From Henricia sp. BOLD:AAB3569 (Eukaryota; Echinodermata; Asteroidea; Spinulosida; Echinasteridae): a DNA stretch of 64,000 nt. Positions 61,701 to 64,000 of the stretch are shown here, in pieces (positions within the stretch are counted from its first letter, which is position 1; every line of letters begins with the position of its first letter). The position numbers and the translations under genes are program-made. Location of the stretch: positions 186,001 through 250,000 of the forward strand of contig JBBELK010000379.1 in assembly GCA_037783545.1 (NCBI GenBank), given 5' to 3'. Below the pieces are notes generated by a model that did not search any database, was not told where the DNA came from, and worked only from the letters and a program-made list of their open reading frames with translations.

Positions 61701-64000
61701 CTAAACTTTGAAATTTCTCTGCCATTTCCCGGCGAAAGTCTGTCAATTTTTTATGACAAGTGCGCAATATAGAGAGTTTAGGGCATGCAAAATTTGAAGT
61801 TCGTCGGAACATTTTTCGACCTCCAAATTTGCCGACGTTTGGACCACACTTTGACCAAATTGCCGAGCCAAACTGCGGTGCGTTAACGACAGTCCGAATG
61901 ACTGAGCATGCGCACAACTCAGGAGTACCCCAAAGAGGTGTGTACAGACAGCCACGGTTTGCGTGAGAGCAGTCAGGAATCCTCAACCCAGTTTTTTTCT
62001 AAACTTTGAAATTTCTCTGCCATTTCCCGGCGAAAGTCTGTCAATTTTTTATGACAAGTGCGCAATATAGAGAGTTTAGGGCATGCAAAATTTGAAGTTC
62101 GTCGGAACATTTTTCGACCTCCAAATTTGCCGACGTTTGGACCACACTTTGACCAAATTGCCGAGCCAAACTGCGGTGCGTTAACGACAGTCCGAATGAC
62201 TGAGCATGCGCACAACTCAGGAGTACCCCAAAGAGGTGTGTACAGACAGCCACGGTTTGCGTGAGAGCAGTCAGGAAGCCTCAACCCAGTTTTTTCTAAA
62301 CTTTGAAATTTCTCTGCCATTTCCCGGCGAAAGTATGTCAATTTTTTATGACAAGTGCGCAATATAGAGAGTTTAGGGCATGCCAAATTTGAAGTTCGTC
62401 GGAACATTTTTCGACCTCCAAATTTGCCGACGTTTGGACCACACTTTGACCAAATTGCCGAGCCAAACTGCGGTGCGTTAACGACAGTCCGAATGACTGA
62501 GCATGCGCACAACTCAGGAGTACCCCAAAGAGGTGTGTACAGACAGCCACGGTTTGCGTGAGAGCAGTCAGGAAGCCTCAACCCAGTTTTTTCTAAACTT
62601 TGAAATTTCTCTGCCATTTCCCGGCGAAAGTCTGTCAATTTTTTTATGACAAGTGCGCAATATAGAGAGTTTAGGGCATGCAAAATTGAAGTTCGTCGGA
62701 ACATTTTTCGACCTCCAAATTTGCCGACGTTTGGACCACACTTTGACCAAATTGCCGAGCCAAACTGCGGTGCGTTAACGACAGTCCGAATGACTGAGCA
62801 TGCGCACAGCTCAGGAGTACCCCAAAGAGGTGTGTACAGACAGCCACGGTTTGCGTGAGAGCAGTCAGGAAGCCTCAACCCAGTTTTTTCTAAACTTTGA
62901 AATTTCTCTGCCATTTCCCGGCGAAAGTCTGTCAATTTTTTATGACAAGTGCGCAATATAGAGAGTTTAGGGCATGCAAAATTTGAAGTTCGTCGGAACA
63001 TTTTTCGACCTCCAAATTTGCCGACGTTTGGACCACACTTTGACCAAATTGCCGAGCCAAACTGCGGTGCGTTAACGACAGTCCGAATGACTGAGCATGC
63101 GCACAACTCAGGAGTACCCCAAAGAGGTGTGTACAGACAGCCACGGTTGCGTGAGAGCAGTCAGGAAGCCTCAACCCAGTTTTTTCTAAACTTTGAAATT
63201 TCTCTGCCATTTCCCGGCGAAAGTCTGTCAATTTTTTATGACAAGTGCGCAATATAGAGAGTTTAGGGCATGCAAAATTTGAAGTTCGTCGGAACATTTT
63301 TCGACCTCCAAATTTGCCGACGTTTGGACCACACTTTGACCAAATTGCCGAGCCAAACTGCGGTGCGTTAACGACAGTCCGAATGACTGAGCATGCGCAC
63401 AACTCAGGAGTACCCCAAAGAGGTGTGTACAGACAGCCACGGTTTGCGTGAGAGCAGTCAGGAAGCCTCAACCCAGTTTTTTCTAAACTTTGAAATTTCT
63501 CTGCCATTTCCCGGCGAAAGTCTGTCAATTTTTTATGACAAGTGCGCAATATAGAGAGTTTAGGGCATGCAAAATTTGAAGTTCGTCGGAACATTTTTCG
63601 ACCTCCAAATTTGCCGACGTTTGGACCACACTTTGACCAAATTGCCGAGCCAAACTGCGGTGCGTTAACGACAGTCCGAATGACTGAGCATGCGCACAAC
63701 TCAGGAGTACCCCAAAGAGGTGTGTACAGACAGCCACGGTTTGCGTGAGAGCAGTCAGGAAGCCTCAACCCAGTTTTTTCTAAACTTTGAAATTTCTCTG
63801 CCATTTCCCGGCGAAAGTCTGTCAATTTTTTATGACAAGTGCGCAATATAGAGAGTTTAGGGCATGCAAAATTTGAAGTTCGTCGGAACATTTTTCGACC
63901 TCCAAATTTGCCGACGTTTGGACCACACTTTGACCAAATTGCCGAGCCAAACTGCGGTGCGTTAACGACAGTCCGAATGACTGAGCATGCGCACAACTCA
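58796..64000 (+). repeat. 18-monomer higher-order repeat (second copy, running off the window)
   Basis: Markers match the copy at 53441 with offsets of 5352-5355 bp: GAGTTTTAGGG at the start, GACACCCACGG near 59571, TTGCAGAGCC near 60079, CATTTGTCGACC near 60624, AAAGTATGTC near 61438 and CAGGAATCCTC near 61977. An additional AAAGTATGTC/GCATGCCAAATT monomer lies at 62336-62400. Several one-base indels found here are absent from the first copy (see findings). The last base of the window is mid-monomer. Confidence 0.87.

Larger units (their letters stand above)
1..64000 (+). repeat. Satellite DNA array, 297-bp monomer, about 210 head-to-tail copies
   Basis: Seen directly: the same 297-bp sequence recurs from end to end in one orientation, and both window edges fall inside the array. 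Neighbouring copies usually differ at only a few bases. Most spacings are exactly 297 bp; others are 298 bp (an extra T or C), 271-272 bp (short deletions) or more strongly altered. By hand count a monomer has about 138 G+C and about 16 CpG dinucleotides. No inverted monomers were found. The only non-satellite DNA is two copies of a 703-bp insert and one 175-bp inverted-repeat element. Known context: arrays like this with higher-order structure are typical of centromeric, pericentromeric or subtelomeric heterochromatin in eukaryotes. A centromere role here is inference only. I do not recognise the satellite as a named family. Confidence 0.98.

Noticed and set aside
1..64000. CRISPR array
   Set aside because: Units are 297 bp and nearly identical throughout; there are no short repeats separated by unique spacers and no cas genes.
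1..64000. Ribosomal DNA spacer, tRNA-derived or 5S-derived repeat
   Set aside because: No rRNA sequence is present, and I found no convincing A-box/B-box pair or tRNA cloverleaf in the monomer.
1..64000. Telomeric repeats or array end
   Set aside because: No short G-rich telomere motif is visible and the satellite continues to both edges.
1..64000. Bacterial or phage origin
   Set aside because: A 64-kb satellite array with no genes, no operon structure and a 9-bp-duplication MITE-like insertion does not resemble a prokaryotic or phage replicon.
1..64000. Pure assembly artefact
   Set aside because: Not excluded, but HOR copies carry private differences and ordered marker sets, which simple duplication of one contig would not produce. 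Copy number may still be wrong.

Overview
The window is one uninterrupted head-to-tail satellite DNA array. A monomer of 297 bp (about 46% GC) fills all 64 kb, roughly 210 copies, always in the same orientation, and it runs off both ends of the window. I find no protein-coding gene, rRNA, tRNA or CRISPR array. Large tandem satellite DNA with nested higher-order repeats (HORs), a transposon-like insertion with a 9-bp target duplication and no operons point to a eukaryotic nuclear chromosome, in a centromeric, pericentromeric, subtelomeric or other heterochromatic block. I cannot name the species; an invertebrate animal is my guess only.

Layout, with monomers phased on the first base of the window. 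1-2351: monomers plus one copy with a 26-bp deletion. 2352-6517: an octamer HOR (2381 bp) with a nested 893-bp trimer. 6518-8596: fairly uniform monomers with a dimer HOR. 8597-13058: a dimer HOR (595 bp), then a pentamer HOR (1487 bp). 13059-18705: a decamer HOR (2973 bp). 18706-22271: a hexamer HOR (1783 bp). 22272-32668: interleaved 891-bp trimers and a long block of 10-11 monomers present twice. 32669-37349: HORs carrying a 272-bp monomer with a 25-bp deletion. 37647-43206: two 2780-bp HOR copies, each with the same 703-bp foreign insert (39526-40228 and 42306-43008). 43207-50652: short HORs and several deletion junctions. 50653-50827: a 175-bp element with perfect 66-bp terminal inverted repeats and a 9-bp target duplication, resembling a Mutator- or Merlin-type MITE. 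51356-64000: a 2085-bp heptamer nested in a 5355-bp, 18-monomer repeat.

The array appears to have evolved by repeated unequal exchange or amplification. Diagnostic variants recur as sets in fixed order at multiples of 297 bp, and some sets recur more than 10 kb apart. The 703-bp insert came before the duplication of its HOR. The MITE-like element occurs once here and its two arms are identical, so it is probably a recent arrival. Because 297 is divisible by three and two reverse frames lack stops, the array gives very long spurious open frames (up to 2677 codons) that should not be annotated as proteins.
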